From Marsupella aquatica (taxonomy: Eukaryota > Marchantiophyta), in assembly GCA_973895155.1 (NCBI GenBank), contig OZ316899.1, forward strand, positions 11,222,001 to 11,286,000: a DNA stretch of 64,000 nucleotides, given 5' to 3'. Within the stretch, counting starts at the first letter, position 1; each line of letters opens with the position of its first letter. The notes under the pieces are model-generated. The model was not told the origin of the DNA, did no database searches, and saw nothing but the letters and a program-made list of their open reading frames with translations. Shown here one piece after another: positions 10,200-22,150 of the stretch. The translations under genes were made by a program, and so were the position numbers.

Positions 10200-10799
10200 T
10201 TGAAGGGATTAGTAGTAGGTGGGAATGACTTTAGTAAGATGGTTGGAAGATTAACAGTAGAAAGTGTGACAATTTTGGCCATATGGAGTAAAACCGGATT
10301 AGGGTTTTGCTACAAAGGATGCGACACCAAGTTAAGTGATGGCAGAGATTACGCTTTGGGTGTAAAAGCAAGGCAACGAAGGCAAATGGGAGAAGGACGA
10401 TTGAATGTTTTCAGTAGAGATCGACTTACTCATATTTGCAAGCCTGTAGGAGAAGGGAAACCTATGTTTAGGTTTATGATCCGCATTAGGGAAGGGGACT
10501 GTCGTGTCTGGAACGAAGCGGGGCAACAACTCTTTTGCATGGATGGTGAGTCTTTCCAACGACAGTTGACAACCCAAAAGGCTGTTGAAGAATTTTGCAT
10601 GGGAACTATGTCATCAAAATGGAACCTGATGTTGGGACAAGAACTCGATCAACAACAATGTAATTGCTCGAGGCTAATCGCCGTTGAACGAGTAATCGTT
10701 TTCCGGAACCGGAATGTGAGTAGAATTTTGATGTTGAGAAGTAAAGAAATCATTATGGCACAACCTAGAGATTTGTTCTTGAATGAGCACATTTTCTGA
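10200..10799 (+). CDS. LTR-encoded protein A (unknown function), element 1 copy
   Basis: A 199-codon open frame entirely inside the 5' LTR. The Met at 10239 is the likely start, because LTRs at 35068 and 51255 have an ATG at the same aligned place. Conserved blocks shared with element 2 and the solo LTR are GLGFCYKGCD, ALGVKARQRRQ, CKPVGEGKPMFRFMI, EGDCRVWNEAGQQLF, AVEEFC and KWNLMLGQ, with VERVIV near the end. The Cys residues (FCYxGCD, ICKP, GDC, EEFC) might bind metal, but I recognise no known domain. Conservation in three diverged LTRs suggests a protein under selection when the family was active. It may be expressed from the element promoter. Function unknown. Confidence 0.6.
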   Translation: MKGLVVGGNDFSKMVGRLTVESVTILAIWSKTGLGFCYKGCDTKLSDGRDYALGVKARQRRQMGEGRLNVFSRDRLTHICKPVGEGKPMFRFMIRIREGDCRVWNEAGQQLFCMDGESFQRQLTTQKAVEEFCMGTMSSKWNLMLGQELDQQQCNCSRLIAVERVIVFRNRNVSRILMLRSKEIIMAQPRDLFLNEHIF

Positions 10800-11293
10800 G
10801 GAAGTTTACAGGAAGAGATTGTAATTGAATGCGAGAGTAATAATTGAGAGTGAATGGATTCAGAGACTGAGAAGATGGAAAGTTAAAGAAGTGATTGAGT
10901 GAGACAGTCTGATAAATTCTGAATTATAAAGAAAGTTAAGCCTGTTGAAGTTACAATCAGAGAATTAGAGAGAAGTATGTTAAGACGGTCATATTTCGAC
11001 TGCATGAATGAATGAGGGTCAACTCGCTCAGAGTGAGGATGTTGAGGTGTAATACCTTACGAAATTGAATAAATAAACAACTTGTAAGCAGTAGAGTCTA
11101 GCTGGAGTTTGTGTGTTTTGAGGACAACCATCTAATTGTTATACACCTCCAGCATAATGGAGTAGTCATTGAATTGATATTCTACTTATGAATAGCTTTT
11201 CTTGATCTACTTCATTACACACACAATTGATCGACTCCCTAGTGGGTGAATCGATGAGACGATTGGATCTAACCAGATCACAACCCCGGAAGC

Positions 11294-11614
11294 ATGAGTC
11301 CTAACGACAAAGTTATGAAGAACTACTCACTAATTAGACTCAGGCCGATTGAACTGTGGATCTGTTCAATTGGTTCGCACCTGATTACTTGTTGACTGAG
11401 AGAGGAAAGTATTTCAATTTGCATTTTTACTTATCGTGAATGGTGCGGGTTTATAGAAATTGTATACAGGGAAGGATTAGTGTTAACGGAGTCGATCATA
11501 CCCAAGAAGTGGAAAGAAGAAGTAGACATTGAAGAACATTCAGCGGAAATCACAGGTTCAGAGTATGAAAATGATTTACTAGATTATCCTATTGTTGGAC
11601 GATTAATTGGTTAA
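11294..11614 (+). pseudogene. LTR-encoded protein B (106 codons), element 1 5' LTR copy with one stop
   Basis: The frame from ATG 11294 to TAA 11612-11614 has exactly 106 codons, the same as in element 2 and the solo LTR. Blocks are SLIRLRPIELWICSIGSHLIT, YREWCGFIEIVYREGLVLTE and PKKWKEEVDIEEH. A single TGA interrupts it near 11396. The 3' LTR copy has CGA at this codon, so the stop is a C-to-T change after insertion. The stop codon lies 66 bases before the LTR end. Family unknown. Confidence 0.6.
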
Positions 11615-11684
11615 TGCAAAAGCAAACGGGTAGATAAGGGTTATGTTGCGTTAATTGCAGGGAAGAACTAGTGTTTAACATTTT

Positions 11685-11702
11685 TGGCAACCATACTGGG
11701 GA
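11685..11702 (+). promoter_or_regulatory. Primer-binding site, element 1
   Basis: TGGCAACCATACTGGGGA begins four bases after the LTR end. Element 2 has TGGCGACCATACTGGGGA in the same place. The tRNA was not identified; the TCCCC...CGCCA 3' end it implies recalls the tRNA-Asp type used by Athila/Tat relatives. Confidence 0.75.
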
Positions 11703-11821
11703 ATGCCTCTTTGAGGGGTTCCATGAGAAGGAAGCTGCTAGTACTTGCAGCCCGAACCAAGAAACAGTTGGAGACAGATCAAGAAGTGAGTTCAACAGAA
11801 GAAAAACATGAGTGGGAGGAA

Positions 11822-12390
11822 GGAATTCTAGACACTATTTTATTTTGATAAAGATGTGGAGCTACCTATTATTACGACACTGAATGAGGAAGAGTACAAG
11901 ACTTTAGTCAGCAAGGGAAGCAACACTAGAAGAGGGGATGTCATACCAATTGCACACACAACCGCGATGCATACCGAATTGGTGATACGAGAAGCATGGA
12001 ATGGAGTGTGGGGAGTCTGTAGATGCGCAACGCATCCACGGTTAAGCCTACACAAAGTCTTCAACAGCAGCGATGATGGTACCAAGCAACAGTCTGCCAA
12101 AGTACTGCATCCAAAGTCGACTTCCTAAAATGAAGACATAATTAAAGAAAGTGCTGGAGTGGTGTCGATGGAATTGCAACGAGTATCCAGTAGCAATTGC
12201 AATTCAAATTGGTAGAATTACTAGACAACTGAGCACAAAACTTAAAGAGAATATAGGCGCTTGCAAAAGTTGTATGCTATGGTGCAAGGAGGATAGTTTT
12301 GAGTACTATTAGTTAGCACAGCTACTAACGATGTGTTTTGAGAAGGAGTTGATGACTCTTGAGGACTACACGCCTGCAATTAGCGAGTAG
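11822..12390 (+). pseudogene. Conserved leader coding region between LTR and gag, element 1
   Basis: Two blocks of this leader match element 2 at the protein level. The first (11856-12128) includes ITTLNEEEYKTL, SNTRRGDVIPIAHTT and HTELVIREAW. The second (about 12131-12390) includes LEWCRWNCNEYPVAIAIQIGR, GACKSCMLW and LLTMCF, ending SE and a stop. The first block is preceded in both elements by TTCTAGAC, which looks like a 3' splice site (TTCTAG). A spliced upstream protein whose earlier exon lies in the LTR is possible. Several stops make this copy inactive. Function unknown; some Tat/Ogre elements are known to carry an extra ORF before gag. Confidence 0.45.
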
Positions 12391-12561
12391 ATATTGTTCC
12401 AATGGAGCACATAGTCTCAGTTAAGTAAAGGAGATGGTATCAATCTTGTATGTACTGAGATCGCAAAATTATTATTCAATTACCACAAATTTTTGGAAAC
12501 AACTTTACAATGAAGTTTGTGAATGGTGATTCTTTAAATCTTGATTAAGTGCAATCAATAG

Positions 12562-13407
12562 ATGGGTAAAACACCTATTAGGGAGGAAGAAATGGAAGGT
12601 GAATTCAAAGCTTTCCAAGAAAGTAGACCAAGAATAGAAATTGAGGACATAATAGAAACATCCAGAGCACAAGAGAAGGAAGAGCAAGATACAGAGGATA
12701 CGATGGAATGACTTAAGATTCAACCTACGGGAGGAAGTAACTTGAGGATAGTGCCAACTACAACACGACGAGTTAAAATACCGATATTTAAAGGAGCATC
12801 AGACAAGGATGCAGATACACACTTGGCTCGATTTGAAGAGATGCTCATAGCTAATCATGAACAGAACGATACAGCACGATTAGAGCTATTTCCGAGTTCT
12901 TTGGACAAGGAAGCATTTGTATGGTACACGCAATTTCCCGCTGATCACTTTAAAACATGGTCTGATTTTGCTAAGGAAATTCTAGATCACTATAGGAGAG
13001 CAAAAGAGGAGTCAGATCTTTATAGTATATTACAAAATATGACTCAAAAGAAGGGTGAACCAGTACAAAACTACATTGGACGATTAAAAGTAACTATGAG
13101 ACAATTAACAAATAAACCTTCAGATGGTCAAAGGATTAGTTGGATGCGGAAAGCAATAAAAGGGAGTTTAGTCATAGTCGTAGAACAAAATCCTACTTCC
13201 AATGTAGATGAGTATGAAAAAAGGTTAATACGATTAGAAGGCATCACTCAAATGTTGAATCAGGAGAAAAACGAAAGTAGTAAAGATGAAGATAAAGTGA
13301 GTCGTAAAGCAGAAACAGTTAAAATTGAAAAAAAAAAGATAAAAGAACATCAAGAAAACAGAGAGCAGAATGAGAGTGGTAACCAAAATTTTGCAAAATC
13401 CACATGA
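12562..13407 (+). pseudogene. Gag of gypsy element 1 (broken)
   Basis: The start ATG at 12562 (MGKTPIREEEMEGEF) aligns with the element 2 start at 26313. A TGA near 12709 replaces the CGA found in element 2. After that the frame is open from 12742: RRVKIPIFKGASDKDADTHL, LELFPSSLDKEAFVWYTQFP, YIGRLKVTMRQLTNKPSDGQ. This is the retrotransposon Gag capsid family. It ends in a Lys/Glu-rich stretch, and a shift precedes the zinc knuckle (CRKIHMRPGHTTQECN-like residues near 13400). Gag would build the particle. Confidence 0.85.
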
Positions 13408-13419
13408 GACCAGGACACA

Positions 13420-14509
13420 CCACTCAAGAATGTAACTAAAATCCCTTTAAGAAAAGAACCAACGTAGGGGTCAATCATGTGGGAACGAGTAAGCAAGAAG
13501 GAGATCGTATAGAAGCTAGTCAAGGTATTACAACCCTGACAAAAATCCTAACCGAAGGCCGTATAAGGAAGGGGGAGTCAAGTATTCCCCTATTTGCTTT
13601 TACTGTCGATTAATAGGGCATATCATAGGCCCAGATTGTGAATTATGGATGAAACACATGAAGGACAAAGAAGAGGTTGCAGGGAAACCACCAGCACTGG
13701 TAAACACAGTTAAGGTAGCAGCCTATGTGGTGACAAGATCTCAGGGACAACTTGGAGAACTAGTACAAGAAAACCTTTCAACCGGGAATGAAACCACTTT
13801 TGACTGGCAGTGTATGGATACGACAACACACAACGTAGCGAACGGGATTTGTCGTGAACAGCAAAATGAGGTATTACCTCAACCAGAATGATTAACACAT
13901 TTTGAACCCTATGCTGAAGTCAAAACCAAAATTTTGGAAGAGAGAGAACCAGTTAATGATTTAAACTCGGATCAATTGTTTGGTAACTGTAACCTACCAA
14001 CAACACCAGAAGAAGCAAGCAAACGAATGGTGGACAAGCTAGTGCAACTTATATCAAAAACACGAGTAGATCTTACCATTGAAGAGTTGTTTCAACTAGC
14101 ACCGCAATGTAAGGAAGCAGTGTTAAGGAAGTTGGAAGGGAAAACCGCCCCAACAACATTACCGGGAGTACCTTTATATCAAGCAGGAAAATTTTCTTTA
14201 ATCAATAAAGGAGCAGTAGTACAAATAAGTGTTAAAGGAATTAAATTAAAGAATGTCCTATTGGACGGGGGATCTGTAGTGAATCTTATGAGTGAACAAA
14301 CGTATAGAATGTTGGGAAAAGTGAAATTATTACCGGCACCTTTTAATCTAGTAATGGCTGATCAGAGCAGTTGTCATCCACTAGGCTATGTGTCGGACTT
14401 GCCCATGTTAATCTTAGGCATTAAGTATAATCTGGGCGTAGTAGTACTAAGAGATGCAGATTCAACCATGGGGCAACCAATGCTGCTAGGCCGGCCATGG
14501 TTAAGATAG
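13420..14509 (+). pseudogene. Zinc knuckle and aspartic protease region of gypsy element 1
   Basis: A CCHC-like knuckle around 13596-13640 (ICFYCRLIGHIIGPDC) lies out of frame with the flanking blocks. The open part 13934-14509 carries the protease: KNVLLDGGSVVNLMSEQTYR with a DGG active site rather than DTG, then VMADQSSCHPLGYVSDLPML and QPMLLGRPWLR. The DGG form is normal for Tat-like proteases. The protease would cut the polyprotein. A TAG right after RPWLR (14507-14509) breaks the frame; element 2 reads through here. Confidence 0.8.
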
Positions 14510-14517
14510 GCCAAAGT

Positions 14518-15715
14518 TAAGCAACACTGGGGTGAAGACAAGGATTATATTAAGATCGAACATTGCGGAGAAATATTCAAGATTTGGACCAAAGCCATCG
14601 ATGATAGTACACCACCCATGGCTAGGGTATGTACACTCAATTGGGCCGAAGGGTTGAATGAAGAAGAAGAAGAAACTTATATGAAATGTTGTCCTGACTT
14701 GATACCGATTAGTGAAGTAGAAGTAGTTAAGTTGGACGACATACAAGGAATGACCACAGAGAAAATGGATCATGATTTGAGAAGTGATTTATTGAATCAC
14801 ATATATCAATCCGCAAGGTATTCAAGATTGCTCTCTGGTAGAAGAAGAAGCTTCTGCAACTTTGAAGAACATTCCAGAAAAAGTAATTAGTTGGAGTGCC
14901 ACAGAAGATTAACATACTCAAAGGATTAATTTAGGCGACAATGATAAACCTCGAGAGGTTAAAATTGGGAAGCAATTAACTCAGGATATTAAACAACAAC
15001 TTATTACTTTACTCAAGGAATTTAGGGTCATTTTTGCTTGGGATTATACAGAGTTAAAGGGTATATCGGAGACGATTGGGGTGCATCGGATAAGATTAAT
15101 ACCCGGATCTATACCAATACAGACCCAACGGTATCGAATGAATCCAAATTATGTTGAGAAGGTCAAAGAGGAAATACAAAGACTACTGGATGCCAAATTT
15201 ATCCAACCCGTTAATCGTTACACATGGTTATCACCCATAGTGGTGGTATCAAAGAAAAACAAGAAACTCAAGGTATGCATTGATTCCTGCAAGCTAAATG
15301 TAGCAACTATTAAAGATCAATTTCCTGTACCTTTTCTTGAAGTTGTATTAGACGTCGTAGCGGGTAAATCCGCATATTCATTTCTGGATGGTTACAGTGG
15401 ATATAGTCAGGTACGATTAGCTTTGGAGGCTAGAGAACTAACAACGTTTATCACGGAATGGGGCGCATTCCAATGCTTAGTGTTACCCTTTGGATTATGT
15501 AATGGACCCAACACGTTTCAAAGGCTTATGATGATGCTGTTTCATGAATACTTAAATCAATTCATGCAAATTAAATATTTCTTGATGATTTTACAATTTA
15601 TGGGGATGAAGAACAGCACATAAACCACCTAAGATTATGTCTGTTAAGATGTAGAGAAGGAGGAGTTAGTTTAAACCTAGACAAATGTACATTTTTTTTA
15701 CCATCAGGGAAAATA
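14518..15715 (+). pseudogene. Reverse transcriptase of gypsy element 1 (broken)
   Basis: Blocks in order are YRMNPNYVEKVKEEIQRLLD, WLSPIVVVSKKNKKLKVCID, ATIKDQFPVPFLEVVLDVV, AYSFLDGYSGYSQV, FITEWGAFQCLVLPFGLCNG. The catalytic FLDDFTIYG is present in the DNA at about 15576-15602, but a small insertion before it shifts the frame, so the open reading ends at 15623. The segment 14618-14890 corresponds to the linker before RT. The enzyme would copy the element RNA into DNA. Confidence 0.85.
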
Positions 15716-17620
15716 TTGGGTCATATTGTATGCAAACAAGGTCTATTAGTAGATCCTGACAAAATTAAAATTATAAAAGAAATGCCAGTACCCACAAGTG
15801 CAACACAAGTGAGAAGGTTTTTAGGAAGTGGAGGCTTCTATCGACGCTACGTTAAAGGTTACTCGCAAATCAGCGCTCCTTTAGCGCGATTGATGGGTAA
15901 TCATCAAACTTTCAACTGGGACGACAACTGTCAGAAGGCTTTCAAAGAAATTAAGGAACGGCTGTGTCACACGCCAATACTCAAAGAGCCGGATTGGAAA
16001 AAGGAGTTCCATCTGCACACCGATGCATCATTGGTAGCAGTGGGAGCGATATTGGCCCAAATAGGAGAACAGGGTATAGATTTACCCGTTTATTATGCAA
16101 GTAGGTTACTAAATGTGCATGAAAAGAATTATACCACCACTCAAAGGGAAGCATTGGCCGTGATTTTCGCTATGAAGAAATTCAGACACTACTTGCTAGG
16201 AAACCATTTTGTATTCTTTGTAGACCACAACGCCTTGGTTAACTTAGTAAACAAACCTCAACTATCGGGAAGGATAGCCAGATGGATTCTTTTGTTGGCA
16301 GAGTTTGATTACACCATTATTTACAAACCAGGAAAAACACATATTATACCAGATTATTTAAGTAGGCTAGAATCGGGGGAGGTATCTACAGTGGAAGATG
16401 ATCAACTACCTGACATGGGATTATTTCAAGAGGAAAAGAAAGACTACCCGGTAAAATTGGTTACTTTGGATGATGGAACCAATTTAGAGAGATATTTACG
16501 AACAGTTGAGTTTTCGGAAGGATTATCCAGTAAGGAAAGAAAAATATATGCATATAGGGCCAAGCTTTACACTTTGATTAATCATACGCTTTATTACAAA
16601 GGACCAGATGACATACTCAGAAGAGTGGTACCTGATGACGAGAAGCAAGAAGCATTAGTAACAGCTCACGAAGGTTTAGGAGGAGGTCATTTTGGTGCAG
16701 AAATCACCGTGAGGGAAATATTGCAACAAGGACAATGGTGGAGAACAATGCACAAGGATACCCGAGAATTTGTTTAAACTTATGATTTGTGTCAACGTAC
16801 AGGGCCAATCAAAGAAAGTATGGAGTTCAGGCCAATTATTGCCCCTTATATTTTCCAAAAATGGGGATTGGATTTTATTGGACCAATAACACCACCTTCT
16901 AGGTTCAGTCAGAATCATTACATTTTAGCAGCAACATAATACACCACTAAATGGGTGGAGGCAGTAGCAACTTGCGAGAATACGGCCAATGTAACTGCAA
17001 AGTTTTTATATTAAAATATCATTACAAGGTATGGATTACCATGGGAGTTAGTAAGCGATCAAGGAACGCATTTTCTGAATAACACCATTCAGGAATTGAC
17101 GGACAATTATCATATCAACCATCGGTTTTCAACCCCTTACTATCCACAATGCAACGGGCAAGTAGAATCCATAAACAAAGTTCTACTAAATGTTTTAAGA
17201 AAAGTGATTAACGAGCAGCAGAACTACTGGGATGTACAACTACCAGCAGCCGTATGGGCACTTTGTACAGCGTATAAAGTAACCATGGGACACACTCCAT
17301 TTCAACTTATGTTTGGAGTAGAGGCTTGAATGCCATTGGAATATGAATTGCCAAGTCTACAAGTGGCCACAGATTATGATATCAACAAAAATCCAAGTTT
17401 AACCCAGCGACTAAGAGAGTTGATGGAACTTACAGAGAAGAGAAGAAACGCAGAGGAACATTTGGAACATGTACAAGGACAACGGAAAAGATGGATAGAT
17501 GATCAGAGAGATATCACAATATTCTTTGAAAGAGAATTAGTGTTATGGTGCAGGAAAAAGGGCTCGCATAAAGAAAGGAAAATTAAAACTCAAATGGGAA
17601 GGGCCATTTATTGTACATAA
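15716..17620 (+). pseudogene. End of RT, RNase H and integrase of gypsy element 1 (broken)
   Basis: 15716-16777 holds the RT end (RRFLGSGGFYRRYVKGYSQI), RNase H (FHLHTDASLVAVGAILAQ, YYASRLLNVHEKNYTTTQRE) and the integrase zinc domain (AHEGLGGGHFGAEITVREIL). A TAA at 16775-16777 interrupts it just before CDLCQRTG-like residues. The core follows in pieces: WGLDFIGPIT near 16862, SDQGTHF near 17055 and CNGQVESINK near 17150, the last with the catalytic Glu. 17330-17620 is the integrase C-terminal part (EYELPSLQVATDYDINKNPS). At least five stops or shifts prevent translation. Confidence 0.85.
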
Positions 17621-18332
17621 GGTATGGGGTAATGGAACTTTTGATATCGCTAGTCAGGATGGAAGCGAGCAACAGCTAGTTAATGGAAACAAGCTCAAAT
17701 CATATCACGTTTGAGATGATGTGTACTTAAGGGAGGTGGAGGATATCGTCAATGATCACGATGAGGAGGACGACAGGGAGATTGTGCAAACATTAATTGT
17801 CACAATTAATCTACGGATTATCCCAAAGATGAGACAAGATGTTCCATCACAAAACAATAAAAGGACGAGTTAAGTAATCATATGGTAGCTTGCATGACTA
17901 TCACTAATCAAGAGGTAAAAGATGGAAACACGAAAGGAAAGCTATCACACAAAAAGAAGGCGGAAGGTACAACAACACAAATTAGAGAGGGGTCACGATC
18001 ATACAAAGATACACAACGATTAACGGAAAAAGAACCGGACGGGAAAAACAAGGAATTAGTGAAGTACATGAATGAACCGACATCAGGTTTAAAAACCTCA
18101 ATTCATATAAACCCGTATCAGATTCAGTCGGTTACGCTATCTAAAGAAGATCTATCTAAAATTTTCCACATTAATGACTGGAGGTGTATAGTGACCAATT
18201 GGCGTGAGGAAAGAAGAAAGCCGTCTCCCTATCAGGCGGTAGTTATAGGCTGCACTAACGAACATACTTTGACATGGATGGCCATGGATACTATACTCAA
18301 CCATAATGCCATCCCCTGTATTGAGAATTGTG
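17621..18332 (+). pseudogene. First post-integrase domain of gypsy element 1
   Basis: The GPF-type integrase end (KWEGPFIVHKVWGNGTF-like, about 17590-17650) is followed by an open stretch 17882-18332. It has LSKEDLSKIFHINDWRCIVT, YQAVVIGCTNEHTLTWM and NAIPCIENC. Element 2 has an equivalent domain (TEDLSEIFQVHDWKYKLTKG, VIVGCTHGKSSTWI, NSIPCIEN). I know no name for this domain. Reading breaks off exactly at a GTAAGT splice-donor-like sequence at 18333. Confidence 0.6.
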
Positions 18333-19516
18333 GTAAGTGGAATAATACTTATGTATGTAATTCTATCCTTAAATACCAAGATTCGGTCCCGTAAAGAATA
18401 AACAAAGCGATTTACCAAGGTTTTGTGATGTTCAAAATCTTCAAGCAATTTCTTTGCTGTTTTTCCTTATATAATCCTGAAATGATTATTATATCACAAA
18501 TGTTGAAATGAACTTCCTTAGGTTCAGCTTCTTCTCGATAGATTGAAAGGTTTTCTCTTCCCTCTAACTTCCTTATACACTTATTAGTGATTGATTTTAC
18601 GTCATGAAGGTTGGTACAATTCCCATTTCAACTAGATTTCAAAGGCACACCTTAGTTGTCCATTCAATTCTATTTCCTACAACTAATTCAAACATCAAAA
18701 CTTGAATACTTAAGTTTGATCCATGAAATGTTTGAAATGCAATTGACGTGAGTGGTACAAGTCTTCTCCATTAAATTCTTTCTCCTAAGCCCAATTTGAC
18801 ATGAGAAAAAGACCCACACTTGGTCAAAAATCAATGTTGAAGAAAAGACAATGAATCATGATCTTGGGAGTCCACTTGTAAGGCTCCCTCAAAAGGTTTG
18901 AGATGCCAAAAGGTTTAGAAGCCTAAAAACCTTTTCTCATCTAAACTTAGGGTCCTAAAAGGTAAAATAAGTCTAAGACTCTCTATATCTAATTCCTAAG
19001 GGTTTCCTAATCTAAGTCTCTCTATATCCTATTCTATCTAACTCATGGAAAGGCTCAAGAGGTGAGAAAAGAGATAGAAAACAATTTAAGTAACATATGC
19101 CGAAAAACCATGGAGAATCGGTTTGGGTTATTTTGAAGTTGATCTTTTGGGACCAAACTGAAATTCTTTGTGTAGCCCTTGGTAAGAGCTTTCCAACGCA
19201 CCAAAAATCTCTTAAAAACGTCATCGGACCGATCCGCAATCGTCCGTCAAAGTTGCTGCCAAAAGTCTAAGCCGATTTTCCAACTTCCAAAGCGATTTCT
19301 TTCGGATTTCTTTGAAGGCGATTGTTTGTCTGAAGCGATTCTTCCTTCCAAACTCAAACTTTTTAGCTTTCTTCCATACCGTTCCTTTCAGGCTTAAAAT
19401 AGATTAAGGGGTGACGGATAAACCTGAATAAGCTTCAAGTAAGGTTAAAATGTTTCAAAATGTACCACTTTCCCTCCATAGCTCCGTTTTACCATTCCAC
19501 AAGAATCACTTAACAG
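18333..19516 (+). other. Intron-like 1,184-bp insertion in the post-integrase coding region of element 1
   Basis: The segment begins GTAAGTGG and ends ACTTAACAG. Removing it joins ATTGAGAATTGTG to GAAAGTTACATGTC in frame, giving IENCGKLHVLLK. Element 2 has IENYTTGKLHVLLK at this place with no insertion. The insert is AT-rich, with T-rich stretches near its middle and end, and has no convincing coding frame. It may be a true intron of the element or an inserted sequence that happens to have splice-like ends. Confidence 0.5.
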
Positions 19517-22150
19517 GAAAGTTACATGTCTTGTTAAAAACACATGGAAGTTGGGCAAAGGGGAAGAGAAGCGAGACCTTGGAAACTATAAGAGCATTGC
19601 TAGATCAAAGATCCTACTTACGCCTGGCCAGGAAGTTGAGAGCATCAACGGAGTGGAGTGGTTATCAGAGAGAACTGAAGTTCAAGTGGATTAGAGTTGA
19701 CGCTAATCGTTATTTGTTGCCAGTGAAAATGAAGTTGATCATGCTCAAGAGGTCAGGATCATTTGAAGACAATAACCCCAGGAAGAAGTTGACGGTGGCC
19801 TAGTTATTGGAAACACCAGCAATGGAAGGAAGTATCCCACAGGAAGATCTCAGTGCGGAGGCTATGGATCGCGAGGAGGGAGAGTGTTCCACAGAGGTGG
19901 AAGAGATGTTATAGGAAACAGAGGGTTACGAAGAAGGGGGAAAACTGACTGAAGAACAAGAACCGGAGGAGCAAAGACCGGAGGAAGCAACACCTATACA
20001 AGAGAAGCAGACGGCAGACTTGCAAGAAGCGATCATACAACAAGAAATACTTTTAAGAGGAGGTAATCGAGTTGAATCACAGGAAGGAGATGATGAAGAA
20101 GAATCAGACAGTTTGGATGAGAGACTATTAACGAGTACCAAGGATGAGCAGAGGGTCGAGGAATTGGAACCAGAGACAACAATGGATGACTTGATTGGAG
20201 GAGCAGAGGTGGATGTGGAGATCGTGGCAGTCAACGAAGCAACACCACCAAGCGCCGAAATAACGATTTCCAAGAGGTTAGGTTTGAGGCAGGCCAAAAT
20301 GATTAACAAAAGTAAGGGTAAAGCGTGTAGTCAAGTAATCAAATCAGATGAGGAGGAAACTGAGGAGGAGTCTACAAAAGAGGAAGAGGAACCAGTTGCC
20401 AAGTGCGGGAACAAAAAGCAAATGAAGAAAGATCGCAACGCAGGAAAACATGTTCTCAAGTTCGAAGGGATGGAACTGCATATATTGGAAAACATGAGGA
20501 GGGATAGTCATAAACAGTTCTTGAGAAGTCAAGGGCTCGAAGAGTTTGTTTATTCAAAATGGGCAACAACCACTGATCTGACACCGAAATATTACAACAA
20601 GTTCATAACCACGTGGACGGCTTCAGGGAATCAGGGGCACTGCAAGGGACAACCAATCAAGACTAACTAGGGAACGTTGCAAGAACTATTCAGGTTGCCA
20701 ACCAGAGGAGCTGAAATCAAGAAAATGATGGGGAAAACATGGTAGCCGGCTTCGTTTCCCCAACACAAAGAAGTTGATGACACCAGACGCGACAGTGCAC
20801 AGATGATAAGATTAAAGAGAGATTAGAGTTCGTGACTCATGCATTGCACTGGAAGCACCAAGGTTGGAGTACCCACAATTCATGATAAAGATAGTGGAGG
20901 AGGACGATGGTAAGCAGAAGAATTGGTCATCATTTTTCCATGAGGGCTTTCAGTAAGCACTTAAACGAGCAAAGAAACTGATTGCAACCAGAAGCCATCT
21001 ACCAATCAAAATTGAGTCACACTTTCAGGTTCTGATCGGAGAGCAATTAAAGAGGACGACCACTCAAGTACAGGGGAGCAAACCCCAGCTAATAATGGGA
21101 AAATTATGCACAACTGATGACCAAAAGAGCAAGAGTGCAGCTACGGAAGAGGAATCAACAAAAGGAGAAGAAGGACCACAAATGAATCAGCGTGGAAACG
21201 GGAAGAAGCAAATCACAGAAGCAGCAAAGCATGAAACAACAGAGAAAAACCAAGGGGAGAAAGAAGAAAGCATGGACAAATCCCTCAATGATGGAGACCC
21301 GCGAGTAAGAAGGGCAACCGTGGATAGAAGTAGTACCGAGCTATAGAGGATACAGACATTAGGTACGCAATAGAAACTTGCTCCACACCTGAGGTACAAA
21401 TGGTGCAAAGTGTAATTGGAATCGAGAAGCTGAGAGAAGAGATCAAAAACGTTAGAAGAAGCAGTATCTTCACCACCATGGCGGGGAAAATCATTAGCCA
21501 AGTAGCAATCTACTAAGGGATGAGCAATTACCAACATTTCTGGAACAGTAGCGAAAAGGAATTCATTGCAGCAAATGCAAAGGCGGAAGAGCTAGAGAAG
21601 AAAACATTGGAGAATCAACAAATTATGGAGAAGCTATCAATAGAAATAGAGAGGCTACAAAAGAAAGAGGATAGTATCGCAACTATCAAACGGGGATGGA
21701 GACACGAAGAAACTACCATGGAATCACTGGCGGAGTTTTAAGGCATGGGGACATTCCAAACTGGGGGCTTAACGGTAAACTACAAAGGTGTGACCACGGC
21801 AATTAGGGCAGCGATTGAAGTAGAGAAGATGGAGAACTGCAAAGCACAGCTGCAATCCAAAGCGAATGCCGATTCCTTGAGAGAAATTAAGAGATTACAG
21901 ATTCAGCTCAAGGATACAGTGGGTAAACATCGAAAAGAGGCCAACAAATGGGAAAAAGAGCGGAAGGAGGTCAAGGAGATAAAGTTGAAATGGGAAGAAT
22001 TGGATTCCCAACTACATCAAACCACGAATACAGCTCTACCGGGAGAAAGAATGCTAGGGGAAAACAAGGAAGTGCTCAACACCAAAATTGACCAATTGAG
22101 TAAACAATTGCACATGGCGAACGAGCGAATTGCACATGGTGAACGAGCAA
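19517..22150 (+). pseudogene. Distal post-integrase region with coiled coil, gypsy element 1
   Basis: Pieces correspond in order to element 2. 19517-19803 has SYLRLARKLRASTEWSGYQ. 20020-20670 is acidic and then has VLKFEGMELHILENM, FLRSQGLEEFVYSKW and YYNKFITTWTASGNQGHC. 21095-21346 is a charged linker. 21520-22155 is strongly coiled-coil (KAEELEKKTLENQQIMEKLS, IQLKDTVGKHRKEANKW). Several TAG, TGA and TAA stops interrupt it. No enzymatic motif is visible. The function of this extension in the family is unknown. Confidence 0.65.

Larger units (their letters stand above)
10131..11680 (+). repeat. 5' LTR of gypsy element 1 (1,550 bp)
   Basis: It starts TGTAAACAAAG and ends GTGTTTAACA. It is followed after four T residues by a TGG that begins the primer-binding site. 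It contains two conserved open frames (LTR proteins A and B). The second half (10740-11680) has a matching copy at 22151-23091. Confidence 0.92.
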
